Shown here: piece by piece, positions 52,008-63,540 of the stretch
Layout of the letters: each line of letters opens with the position of its first letter
How positions within the stretch are numbered: position 1 is the stretch's first letter
Made by a program: the position numbers and the translations under genes
Notes under the pieces: model-generated
Database searches by the model: none
Told to the model about the DNA's origin: nothing
The model's input: only the letters and a program-made list of their open reading frames with translations
NCBI GenBank assembly: GCA_036925085.1
Contig: JAUPFP010000005.1
Coordinates: forward strand, 9,430,498-9,494,497
Length of the DNA stretch: 64,000 nucleotides
Source of the DNA: Brachycybe producta
Taxonomy: Eukaryota; Arthropoda; Diplopoda; Playtdesmida; Andrognathidae
Reading direction: 5' to 3'

Positions 52008-52560
52008 ATATAGTCGCCTCACTGCAACCTTGGAACTTGTGACGTCAGAGACGTTGATAACAAAAAAAAATATGGCCTCATGTCATTTTGTCTGATGGAA
52101 ATGGGGGTAATCACAAAAGTTTCTCACAAATTATGAGAACAATTTCCGCACATTCAATTATTGATCGATTTATTCAGCTGGGTGTGACGTCACTTTCACA
52201 TGTATATTTCTATAAGACGTGATTATTGAGAATATGCAGTTTATCTTTAAACCCTTTACTATCAGACAAAGGTATTAAGGTCGATTCACACTAATATAGT
52301 CAAGGCAGGGTCTGGTCAAGTGTGGTCAAATATCCTACTATATAGATATTCAATTGAAATCCAATGTATTTAGAAAATGAACATTCACGCTGTGTGACGC
52401 TCAGATCATGGTTTTTCCATAGAAAGTTTTTAACGGACTGTGTCTGAACTGTGTTTTAATTGGACAGTGTGAAATGACTTGAAGATTGGTCAAAATCTAA
52501 AATTGCGTCAATCTCATATCTGACGTCACAAGCTTCATGTTACAGTGAGGCGACTGTATA
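52008..52560. mobile_element. TIR element, family M, with TGACGTCA in both ends
   Basis: Left atagtcgcctcactgcaacc ... aacttgtgacgtcagagac; right, inverted, tacagtcgcctcactgtaac ... agcttgtgacgtcagatatg. An inner pair around cacactaatatagtc / cagtgtgaaatgac may be a second nested element. No ORF. Confidence 0.7.
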
Positions 52561-52631
52561 TATAAAATTATGATAAAAATATATTGGTAATGAATGGAAA
52601 TGCTTCAAACTCAATGGTAAAGGTATCATTA

Positions 52632-52912
52632 GGGCTCGGATATTTATGCAATATCAAGCAAATGTTTCTCAATCTGTGGCCCCAAGTGCCAATTATGAAG
52701 TAATTATCATCATTATCTGCAGTTATGCTTTTTTTTTAAATCAAAAAGGCTTGTTAGAGAGGCTAGATATCTGGTTACTGTCACAACTAGATATCTGGTT
52801 ACTGTCCCAGTGTTTTTGACTGAAAAAAATAATTGTTGGTTGATCTGAACGGTTGCCACTTGGGCCACAGATTTAAATTTGCTTGATATTGCATAAAAAT
52901 CCGAGCCTTAGT
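52632..52912. mobile_element. TIR element with GGCTCGGAT ends, copy 2
   Basis: agggctcggatatttatgca|atatcaagcaaat on the left and its complement on the right. Contains a direct duplication ctagatatctggttactgtc (52765 and 52789). Confidence 0.75.
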
Positions 52913-53452
52913 TATCATAGACGTTTTTTGGAATCAATTTCTGTTTATTTGATTGCAATGAAATTAATTTGTATGCATTCGTTTTTACAGAGCTACAAAA
53001 TGTATGAAGGTATTCAGTTTGATACATTTTTAAAATTCCAAAATTAATTTTCAGGTATTTTACTAAATAAATAAATGAAAATGGGAATGCAATCATTTTT
53101 ATGTATTTTTTGTTATTGTTGCTAGTTTGTATCTTTTGATACAATTTTTATACATAATTTGTCTCACAACCAAAAAAAAAAGGAGGAAGAAGTTGTTTCT
53201 CTTCCTCTACTAACTAATTAATAAGTAATAACTAAAAACATCTCCCCCATTAACTAACTATAAACACTAGAACCAAAAACACACACAAGAAACTTGAAGT
53301 TGGTACTTTTTGAATTTATATTTTGTTTTTTTGATTAAGTTTTTCTCTCTGAAGCCTGTTCTTGCTCTTTCACTGAACTTCCATATATGGCACCTGTCCA
53401 AATCCACCCTACCTTGTGACGTCATGTATAGACAGGTGTTACCTATTGCCTC

Positions 53453-53455
<3 letters not shown>

Positions 53456-53487
<32 letters not shown>
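53456..53487. repeat. TC microsatellite
   Basis: (TC)n of about 30 bp. Confidence 0.95.
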
Positions 53488-53491
<4 letters not shown>

Positions 53492-54551
53492 ATCTGATCA
53501 TAATCCTGTGCTACACATAATATAATAAAAATGATTGTCATTTTATAATGATGCAAAAAAAAAAGAGAAATAATCAAACATGCCAGCCAGCAAGAAAAAG
53601 AAGAACACATCATTTTCATATTTATGTCTAATAAGTTCTACTCAGGTGTGTGGACACCAAATATATGGGTTCGTTATTACAGGTAACCAACTATTATGAT
53701 ATTGGGTGTTGAAAAAAGTGAATATACTTTGTGGTTGTTGCTTGCACCCTGTATTTTTTTTATTGGGGTGGTTATGCAAATTTATGGGAAGTTGGAGGTG
53801 GAGGTTTTTTTTTTTTTTTTTTTTTTGTAAAAAAGTCATTCTGATAAAAGTTGGAAAGAAGAAAAAAAAAAACATGTTGAAGTCTTTTTTTAAATGAGTT
53901 TTTCATATTATAGAGGTTTTTTCTTTTATATTTTGATCTTGTTATTTGATTTGAGGGACACACTGATCAGGACCTATATTTATAATTGCTTGGAAATTTT
54001 CCACAAACAAATCCACTTTTCAGTCACTTATTTTTTTGTTGGTTGTCATTTTATTGCTCTTGTTTTATTTTGTTTGCATTGAAGGTATTTCGAAATAACA
54101 AAAGGAATTTTTATTTTAAAGTTTTATGAAAATTTTTATATTCATTTTTAGTAAATTAATTATTTTTTTGGTGGGCGAATGAGTAAATAATTGAGGGGAT
54201 TGGAAAGGGTTAACACATAAGGGGGGGGGGTTTGAAAATTAAAAATGGGTTGGAGTGTAAAAGTTGAAGTCAAGTGAGCGAAGGACATCAACTGAAAACT
54301 GAACTGACCACAATTCAACATTGTCAGTTGTTGGACTTTGCTGGCAACTTTTGCAAGCAAGTGAAACGATGATGATGATGATGGAAAATGTTGGTAATAA
54401 TGTGCTGACTACAAATTAGTTAATAGATGACGTCACTTATCATAAGATATGACGTCAGAGAACGGTCAGTCGATAACGTAACAAGAAAATAACATTTCCT
54501 ATATATTCCTATAATGTATGTTTTTGTAAGTTAATTTAGATACGGAAGGTT

Positions 54552-54622
54552 GGGAAAGGTTTTTGTTTACATAGTTCATTTTTGGAAAGGTTTTTGTTTA
54601 CATAAGTTCATTTAGGGAAAAA
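54552..54622 (+). repeat. 36-bp direct duplication
   Basis: ggaaaggtttttgtttacat plus gttcattt occurs twice in succession with small differences. Confidence 0.8.
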
Positions 54623-55061
54623 TACTGCATGTTATTTAAAATTTCAGCAAATTGAACTACAGTTTGCATTGTTTTTCTTTTTTGGCTATTTACTGAGAGA
54701 TGACAAAAAAATTGCCCACTTTTTTTTTAGTCTTTCGGGTGACTGCAAAAAAAAAAATCAAATTACAATTAAATTTACTGTTATAACATTTAATTTGATT
54801 TGATATTTTTGGTTGATTGAATTTTCTATAACAGCTATTAGTTAGAATGAAACCAGGCGTAAATTAAATGCAAAAAAAAAGGACAACAGGTAGCTACTTT
54901 GCTTTACTGTTGAAAAAAAAACACCACTAATGCGCATGTGCAGGCTACTTTAACGTAGAAACATACACAAGGTATACAAAAACGAACAGGTGGCGCGCTC
55001 TTATTTCCAACTGTGCTGTACATTATTTCTTACCATAGAAAAATATACAAAGGTGTACATA

Positions 55062-55545
55062 TAGTGTTTTTCAAATTGTGGTCCGTAGCGGTGTGCTAGC
55101 CAGGTGGTCCGCAGGCGAGACCATAGAGAAAAAAATTATTTTTATAATACAATTTGTCATGATAAGAGGTTACAAAAACAGATTATAGTGCCAGTGATAT
55201 AATCGCCATTATGCTCTATCTCGAGGCGAACTGTATGTGCCCACTGGCTCGTGTGGCTAACTGACAGGCAGTTAGAAATCGGGGAGAACTTCAGTTGGCT
55301 CCGCCCTTGTTATGGCGAACGCAACTTCTAATTGGTTTGTTATCCGCCCTTTTCAATGTCGAACCACATAACAAACCAATTGGAAGTTGTCGGTCGTCAT
55401 AAAAAGGGCGGAGCCAACTTCTGTTGGTCCCGATTTCTAATTGCCTGTGTGCCATGCACAAATAAGCCCTGTTTTAAGGTGGGGGTGGTCCGCAAGTGTA
55501 TCGACAACTTATCTAGTGGTCCGCTATTGAGAAAAATATGTATTA
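55062..55545. mobile_element. hAT-like remnant (family I) with nested MITE
   Basis: gtgtttttcaaattgtggtc|cg on the left; an inverted, shorter partner ggtccgctattgagaaaaat on the right. ttttcaaa.tgtggtccg ends are typical of hAT elements. A family A MITE sits inside at 55264-55448. Confidence 0.5.
55264..55448. mobile_element. ACAGGC MITE, family A, copy 5 (core deletion)
   Basis: acaggcagttagaaatcggg ... gatttctaattgcctgt, 185 bp. The central segment with TGACGTCA is missing: gtttgttat runs directly into ccgcccttttcaatgtcg. Confidence 0.86.
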
Positions 55546-56804
55546 CTTTGAAATGCAAATGTGTTGCACTTGCGTTGCTTTGCACCATGTTGCCAGTACC
55601 CATGGCCAGTTACTTTTCAATGTAAATTAGCCAGTTGGTTTTTTATTGTAATTGGTCATTTTACTTTTAATTGACAAGTACTAGCCAATTACTTTTGAAA
55701 TAAAAAATGTTTCAAAAAAAGCGAAAAGGCCTTCCAGTTCTCTTTTTACGCCTGAAATTTGAAGATAGCTGAAGTTTTAATTTCAAAAGTAATTCTATCC
55801 GAGAATTTTTTTTTTTCTTTCTTTCTCGCAAGTTTAATTCTTATTATGTGTTAAGTTTATAGCCGACGTGTTAGTTTTTAGCTTAAAATGGCAATCACAG
55901 CTCAACAAGACACATTTTGACAATCGCATTATTCTCTAGAACTTATTCCCTAAAGAACAGAGCTGATAGTAACAAAAATACAGGGTGGTTCAGTAGTTTA
56001 GAAATGTGATTATTTTTGCACTTTCAACATTATCATCATCACATATATTTATGAGTCCATTGCACTCAAACAGTTACGCAAATAATAATATCAAAATCTA
56101 CTTAGAAATTATATTTAAATATAAGAAAACTAAAATCTACTTGTTTTTTTTTTCTTTTCTTGAGAAAGTTAATTACTGTTGTTATTATCTACATTATTTT
56201 TCACTTAGCATTAATTGTATTTAAATGTTGGGGTTTTTTTTATATGAAGTGGACATGAAAGTTAAGCGAGTTCGAAAAAAAATAATGACGTCAACTTTGC
56301 AATACAATGACGCACTTTCACCTGATTTGAACATTTTTATTTGATGGATTTTGTTTGGGGTCAGGTTTTTTTTGGGGGGGGGGGGGGGTGGGAGTCTTTC
56401 CTGTGAATTATTTAGGGAGAGAAGGGAAGCAGAAAAATGGAGAAAAACAGCATGTGTGCGTTGAATCTTTAAAAACTAGTTAGTTTTTTCTTCTTCTGGA
56501 TCTAAAGGGTTCTTCTCTGAGTTATTTTTTTTTGTTCCAAGCTTTTTGCTAATTTGCATTTAATGCTTTACATAGATAGACTCTCACGTTAAAATGCATT
56601 ATGTTTTAGTTTAATATGCGTGCCTGGTTTCACTGAACAAATTATTTAGTATTGTTTGTGTTGGCGGATGAGGAGATTGGGGGGGGGGGAGGGGTTTAAA
56701 TTCAACCCACACTCTTATCTTTTTTTTTGACAACCTTCAATTCCAGCAGCTTTTTTTTTTTTTTTTGAAGCAAAAAACACTGGACTCAAACCCCTAAACT
56801 GGAT

Positions 56805-57235
56805 ACTAGATACAGACGATCAATCCTGGTTTGTTCAGCTTGGCTTGTAAATTTTAGATTATCTCTCTCTCAAAATTGCTATAGTCGTTCTAACTATTTC
56901 AGTCTATCTTTCTTTATATTTTTTCTCCAAATTATAATGTAGGCAGAGCCCGCTTTTGTCCGTTGAATTGCTTATGTTCTCAGTGTTGGAAACATTGCGC
57001 TTGCATATTGTCTCACGTTGCAAAGCATGTCAATCCACGTCTAAAACGTCATCTGGTTATTTTAGCTGAATTCAAAAATTGAAAGCCGAGCGGATCAGTC
57101 GAATTAAGATGGGTCATTGAAAAGCAATGAAAGTTGGATTGAATAAAAAACAACCGGTTACATTAATTACTCGATCAATTTTGGCATTAAAAAGCCAGGA
57201 TGGACAAGCCAGAATTGATCGTTTGTATCCAGCTG
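56805..57235. mobile_element. TIR element, family N, longer copy
   Basis: Left ctagatacagacgatcaatc|ctgg, right (inverted) cagaattgatcgtttgtatc|c; about 430 bp. Its centre includes a GC-richer stretch with no ORF. Confidence 0.6.
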
Positions 57236-58284
57236 TATCCCTCGCTTTTAAAATTACTTTCAACTCTTAACAGCTTTTTATTTTTTTAAAAGCAAAACAC
57301 TGGACTCAAACCTTAGATTTTGAATCGTTAGTTTTTTTTTAATTGAAAAAAATCCGTAATTCCTGAAATTTTCTTTTTTGTGATTTGATTTCCTGATCAG
57401 TGTGTGCAAAAAATTGCTTATTTTAGTCACTTTGCACTGACCAAACTTGAGTGACCATTCATTGATTTAAACATTTCAAATACATAATTCTTTTAGCCTT
57501 TAGGTGACCGGTTCTTTAGAGCCCATGTTCTAATGTTTGGGAGAACATCCCTCTTTCCGATCAATTGTGATACATCCCGATGGAATGAATGTATGGACAA
57601 ATTCCACGTTCATATTTTACAAAGATTAATTTATTCAGTGCATATCAACAGTTTGTTGTTATTAACATTGTTATATTACAATAAATTGTTGCTATGCTAA
57701 GGGTTGATATTGTTTATTTGAAGTCGGAAGTGCGTATCTCCGGAATCCCGGAACCCACAGCTCAGGAGATCTCAGTTTAAGAAAGAACCATAGATGTAAT
57801 TGACATTAAATAATTGAACGTAATTAAATTTGTGTAAATAAAATTAGGTTCTGAAAGTTTTAATATTTTTTAAATAATTTTTTTTTCAATTACACATTTA
57901 TAAACAACAACGACAAACAAGATTATTTTGTTTATAGAATGATTAAATCAAAAATGATGTGTTCAACTGAACATTAATGAATTTAACTGGTTTTAAAAGA
58001 GCCAAATCAGGATGACGAATTATTATTCAATTTATCCAGATCCGAGATCTTGACCTCGAGTCGACCAAACGAGTCATTTCCATAGAAATATTGTGATGAA
58101 ACACCAATTAGTTACTTACAATCATTTTTTTTTTTATAAAAAAAGAATTTTTGTTTGGTTTCAAAGTAGTCATAATAAAAAATTCCCAATGTTTTATTTT
58201 AAAACAAATTACAATCAAGTGTAGATTGTAGGTTTACAAATTAGCTTATTAAATTATTAATAATTAATAATAATTATGCTGCAG

Positions 58285-58548
58285 TGTAAGACTGGGTATT
58301 CGCCTAAAAAGAACGAGCAATTTGCTCGCTCGTGTTCAAAGAACATCTGGTGGATGGCGGTACATCAAAGAAAATACTTCTTTGCGCATGTTTAATTGTG
58401 GACTGCGAACAAGAACGTATGTTCTACGTTGTGAATGCAAGGTTTGCATTTCAAGGGAACACGAGCAAACATCGACGAACACGAGTTGTGTTGCAGTACA
58501 AATGTTTGCTCTTGCTCGCGCTTTTGATGAATACCTAACTTAACGCAT
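58285..58548. mobile_element. small inverted-repeat element
   Basis: gggtattcgcctaaaaagaa|cgagcaa on the left and ttgctcgcgcttttgatgaa|tacct on the right (inverted). ORFs in three frames are a by-product. Confidence 0.5.
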
Positions 58549-58811
58549 TGAACATGATTCAAAACAAGGGCCCCGGGTACACATGAACAATTCTGGAATG
58601 TGCTTGTCAAACTCGGCCGTGGAAACATACACATTTGTTCTAATCGTTATGCTTTACAATGGTTGGAAAATAAGCAATTAGTAAAAAAAAAACCACAAAA
58701 CTTAAAAAAGAAAAGTTCTGAAGAAAGAACAAGCCAGAATAGCATAAAGTTCTTAATTTTAACACGAAAAAATATTACATTTTCATTTCGTGTTAAACGG
58801 TTTTAACTAGG

Positions 58812-59168
58812 GATGGGACTATTCGAATCCTCAAATCCCGCGAATCTTGAAAAATATTCGAGATTCGAAAACTCGAATCTTAGCGCTTGTTTCGTCTTTC
58901 TAATCCTAACCTTAAAAAAAACTGTTAAAAACTTTGGTAAAATTAGTTTTAACTCAATTGACATTCAAAAACGGCGATTGCTGCAATTTCGGTGGTACCA
59001 GGATCACCAATATCACCTTGTGGGGACCTTGATTATTAATAATTTAATATTGTTTCATTTATTTGTATCTTTCTTAATGAATAATATAGGATTCTTATGT
59101 GAAGGATTCGAGGAATTCGAGAACCTTTTAGGATTCGGATTTTAGAAAATTTAGGGTTCGTCCCACGT
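58812..59168. mobile_element. family Q element, single-unit copy
   Basis: gggatgggactattcgaatc|c to gatttagaaaatttagggtt-type end and cgtcccac; carries one diverged reverse copy of the 106-bp unit (aatattcgagattcgaaaac ... gttttaactcaattgacatt). Confidence 0.7.
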
Positions 59169-60965
59169 TTAGTTTTAACTGTATTACGAGTATTATAACA
59201 CCTCATTTACATATAAAGTGGAGTGGAAGTGGTTGTCCTCAAGTGAAAAAAAAAAAAAACTCAAAAACTTACTTTTTTGGTTCTGTGTAAACAGTGTTTG
59301 GAAAAATGAGCATTTACGTGATTTTTTTTTATGGAAACTGCCTGTCATTCAGTGTTTCGAATCCTACGAATGATTTCAATAAACATTCCTATGTGAACGT
59401 CATCCTCATTGCCTTACTTTTTCAAACAAATACATAAAAGTGATTTGTTTATGTTTACCAGATTGGCATTGAAAAAGTTTTCCTAGGAAATAACTTCAAG
59501 TAAGTCATATATGACTAATGTTTGTTTATGGGGTGTGTACTATTTCTGCCACCCTTACTTGACGTTTGGGTTAAAGGGTGGACTGTAAAATGTGTAATGG
59601 CCTGGTTATGTGTATGTGTTTTACGGTGCTGAAAACGTTACAGAAAATTAGTAAGATGAAATCGCCTGGATGAAATTGCAAATGGCTTTGCATAAGAATG
59701 CACCTCTCTCAATACGTCACATGTAATGTCTTCAACACCGTAATACCTTGTACACACACACATGAGTTAAATGAATTCAAATTAAATGTGTTTAGGTGAT
59801 TTATACGGAATCCAGTTAAGGACACGAACCAATATAATATTAAACCATAATAATAAATTTCAGAATGGCAGTGATTTAAATCATGATTTAAATACTGTGG
59901 ATATAAATAGTAATAGTAATCTACATGTATTTAAGAACCTCAGAGGTAAACCGTTTTAAGTCACCTAAATTTTACAGTGGAATAATTTCAAAGTTTTTCT
60001 CTTCATTGAAGGAATTAGGACTTAACATGGTATACCACCATCTAGCTGCCAATGTGCAAAACTGTGGACTTACCACTGTTTACCACTGATAGAACTTGAC
60101 AAGCTGTTTAAAAAACACAAATTTTACATCTCATGAAGATGTAAAATCGTGTTTTTTTTTTAAAAAAAATGTGACTTAACCCAGTTTACCTCCTGAGGCA
60201 GTGATTTGCTTTGGGGACTGAAAAGGCTGCAAAGCTTATGTTTACGTTTAGAATGTTAAATTAAAAGTGCTTGAAACTTATTATTTTAAAATTTGAATGT
60301 TTCTTAACATTTTTTTTATTATTTTGCAATTATTTTGCTAACAACTTAACAATTAACGATGTTATTATTACTCATTTTTGCAAACATCGTCATAAAAAAA
60401 TTAATATTTCATATAAATGAAAAAAATCAAAAAAATCTGATTTAAATAAAAAAAAATCAGCCACCCTGATAATAATAGTATTTTTACTTTAACCAACAAA
60501 ACGTTGGGTATAATGGAAAAACTAACAATTTACATGTAGTAAATAGCCATAAGTGAATTTGGTGTCGCCATCTTGTCATTTTTATTTTATAAAATTAATA
60601 ACTGACAAATGGCTCACGGGAAGTGAAAAATTTTCACATAATTTATTCTTTTGTGTAACTTATAATGTTATTAAACATAAATAGGGCATAATCAATTTAA
60701 TTACAAAACATCAGCATTGCAAACAAGTCGAATAAAGGGTGATATTCGGGTTAAAACATTAAATATGATATATAAATATCATGTTATGTTATGTTCGTTT
60801 TAATAATGCAATTTCATGTGAACCCGGGACTGGAACTCGAAACCAACCGAACCTAAATTTTTGACGTTCATTTTATAGACCAATTTTTATTCCAAATTTA
60901 AAGTAAAAATTGAATAAATTCGAAATAGGTTATGTGATGTTGTAATTAATTATATATATATTTTG

Positions 60966-61320
60966 CCAGGTCTGTGTCTCTGTGTGTCTTTCTACATGTA
61001 TATATCTTTCTCTCTTTCTGGAATAACGCTGTACAACCATTGAAGCACAACGGAATGTATATAAATTTGAATAAATGAACTGTTTTTTTCTTTCTCAAGG
61101 TCAACTATATGTTGCACCCTTTCCATCCAAGAACCCCATGATATTAAATTGGAGAGGGGGGAAAAGGTTGGAAAGTGTAGAGGGGGGAGAGAGAAAAGTG
61201 GGGGGGGGGGGGTGACGAAAATTGAAATGAAAGGAGGAAAAAAAGGAAAAAAACGACGCGCATGCGCACAATTGCCTGTTAATTTTGCTCCCGTCATTTA
61301 TGACGGGTTACCCCACTAGT
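60966..61320. mobile_element. family K repeat, copy 2 (internal deletion)
   Basis: ccaggtctgtgtctctgtgt to gacgggttaccccactagtt. After gcgcatgcgcac it joins directly to the last 14 bases of a family D MITE end (aattgcctgt), so most of the MITE and its left flank are gone. Confidence 0.75.
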
Positions 61321-62112
61321 TTTGCAATAAATTTCTAATAATTTACCGATAATTAATCGTCAACACCTTTGCATCAGTTAACTAACAAAAACTAGAGATA
61401 ATAATGTGAAAAACATTTTTCTGAAGCGCACTACTACACTTCATATAATATTTTGTTGTTATTGTAAAAAAAATGTTTTATGTGAGAAATAACTTAAGAA
61501 TATGAACCGGAAGAATACTTAAAAAAGGCGATTAAGTTAGAACAAATATTTGTGACTCGTGAAAAATCATAAATAAGCAAGTTTTTGAAATGTGTTTTTT
61601 TTTAGGAGTAAAATTCTCTTTTTCTACTCATCTATAAAGGACAACTTTCTAAAAATAAGTTAATATAATGAATGGATGAGAAAATTACCGAATGTTGTTT
61701 AGAAATCCTTTAAGAATGTCTGGTATTTTTTTTCCTCCCCGATTATTTGTTCAACACTTGAACACTTGTTAATTCGTTTTTTTTTACTAGCAAATTTACT
61801 GCTCTTTTAAAATTTACACATGTATTTGTTTGCGTCTATTTATCTATCATGTAAAATACATGATGAAGAAGTCTTTTAAAAGGTGTTCTTATATATATTT
61901 TTTATTACCATTGTAAAAAAGAAAAGTACAATGTTTTTTTTTTAAGTAAAAACATCTGTTCTTTTCTTTTCTCTGTTTTTTCATCGTCTTTCAATTTTTG
62001 TTAAAAGTTGTTAAGAAGATCAGAAAAAAGTTTTGACAATGTACAGTGGAGAAAAATCGTTTTTAACACGAAATGGAAAGCCACTGGGAATATTTTTTCA
62101 TGGAACACACTT

Positions 62113-62495
62113 TCTGGAACACACGCGGAATTCTGCTCAGAAAATCACAACTGAATATTTAATGAGAAAATTTTCTATAAAAGTGAACGGAAAATTCATT
62201 AAAAATGAGTTGAACAAAGCTCAACCTTTTCCGTTCTCAAAATATTCCGTTGAAATTCCCACCAATTCAGAAAGAAGCATGTGTTACATCACAAAAAACA
62301 AAAACAAATTGGAATCCATTTTGGCAATAAATATAATATTTCTTTTCTTGTTCAATAGAGGGTGCCCACAACTTTCCTCATTACTTTTTCTGTTTCTATG
62401 TGTGAACAACAGAATTACAGAAAAAGAAAATGTCTTTTTTTCCTTTTTTTATTTTCTTTTTCCATGGCGGAATTCCGCGTGTGTGTTCCAGGCTT
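62113..62495. mobile_element. TIR element with GGAACACACGCGGAATTC ends
   Basis: tctggaacacacgcggaatt|ctgc on the left and ggcggaattccgcgtgtgtg|ttcc on the right (inverted). A family H end (tttttaacacgaaatgg) lies just outside at 62062. The 154-codon frame across it has no family likeness. Confidence 0.6.
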
Positions 62496-62559
62496 AAGAT
62501 GGTTATTCAATCTTACAAAAAACAAAATGAAGAGAAACTAGAAACTTTATTGTTTTATC

Positions 62560-63125
62560 TTAATTAGTAGAAAGTGTTTTAGAAACTAGAAGGGTGGCTC
62601 AATTTTTATATCTTTCAAAATAAATTTATAGACAAAAATTTAAAAAAAAAATATCGTCTACCACAATGGTCTTCAAACTTTTTTGATCGCGTATCCCTAA
62701 AACAGAAAAAATAAATAGCGCGGACCCTCGCTATTTGGTTACGTCTACCAATTCGTCGTCTATTTAGTGTAAAAGATCATGTAATTTAAAAATACAAGTT
62801 AATATTTGTTATACTTTATTTTTTCTGTCAATATAAAACTTGTCTTAGGGGAAAAAAATAAATTTTCTTGGCATATCCTCACGTGTCGACACGCGTTCCC
62901 CGTAATTTACGCGTACCCCGTAATTTACGCGTACCCCACTTTGGAGACACCACGAGTCTACTACGTGTCATCGACTTAAGGTTCGGTTCATATTCAACTT
63001 CACATAAGAAGCTTATTTTGGAAAGATATCAACATGAAAATTCCCCCAAGTGATTGATTTACCCCTTCTAGTTTCTAAAACACATTCAAGCTAATAAATA
63101 TTTTTCACCTGAACGACAGACTAAT
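62560..63125. mobile_element. family G element split by an insertion
   Basis: Left half gtgttttagaaactagaagg ... aaatatcgtctac ends at 62661. Right half resumes near 62962 and continues gaaagatatcaacatgaaaa ... cccttctagtttctaaaaca. Confidence 0.75.
62662..62955. mobile_element. hAT-like remnant inside the G element
   Basis: Begins cacaatggtcttcaaacttt, ends gtaccccactttggagacac|cac; these are near-complements in hAT style. GTCTAC flanks both sides (62656-62661 and 62956-62961). Contains three direct copies of a gcgt(a/t)cccc...taattta unit. Confidence 0.65.
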
Positions 63126-63184
63126 AAAAGAGTTCAAGGAGGAGAGTTAACATTACCAGTTTAAATGAACTTTGTGTTAACAGA

Positions 63185-63540
63185 AAGCATTTTATATTAA
63201 TTCCAATGGACTAAATCGAAAATGTGTTTCGTGTTAAACGGTTTTCACTGACAGGCAATTAGAATACGGGATGAACAGTAGTTGGCTCCGCCTTTTTTTA
63301 TGACGAACGCAACTTCTAATTGGTTGGTTATGTAGTGTGACGTCACATGCTCCGCCCTTTTCTCAATGTCGCGAACCACACAACAAACCAATTAGATGTT
63401 GCCGTTCGTCATAAAAAGGGCGGAGCCAACTTCTGTTCGTTCCGTTTTCTACTTGCCTGTTTTTCACTGTGGTTTACACCAGAACGGTTGGAAAACCGTT
63501 TAACACGAAATACATTTTCGATTTAGTCCCTTGAAATTAA
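63185..63540. mobile_element. family H element split by a MITE
   Basis: tccaatggactaaatcgaaa|atgtgtttcgtgttaaac on the left and gtttaacacgaaatacattt|tcgatttagtccctt on the right, a clean inverted pair around the family A MITE at 63251. Confidence 0.75.
63251..63460. mobile_element. ACAGGC MITE, family A, copy 6
   Basis: 210 bp, ends acaggcaattagaatacggg and tctacttgcctgt, TGACGTCA at 63338-63345. Flanked by ttttcactg on both sides (63242-63250 and 63461-63469). Confidence 0.9.

Noticed and set aside
62033-62497. 154-codon ORF
   Set aside because: Spans family H and a TIR element, AT-run composition, no family likeness.
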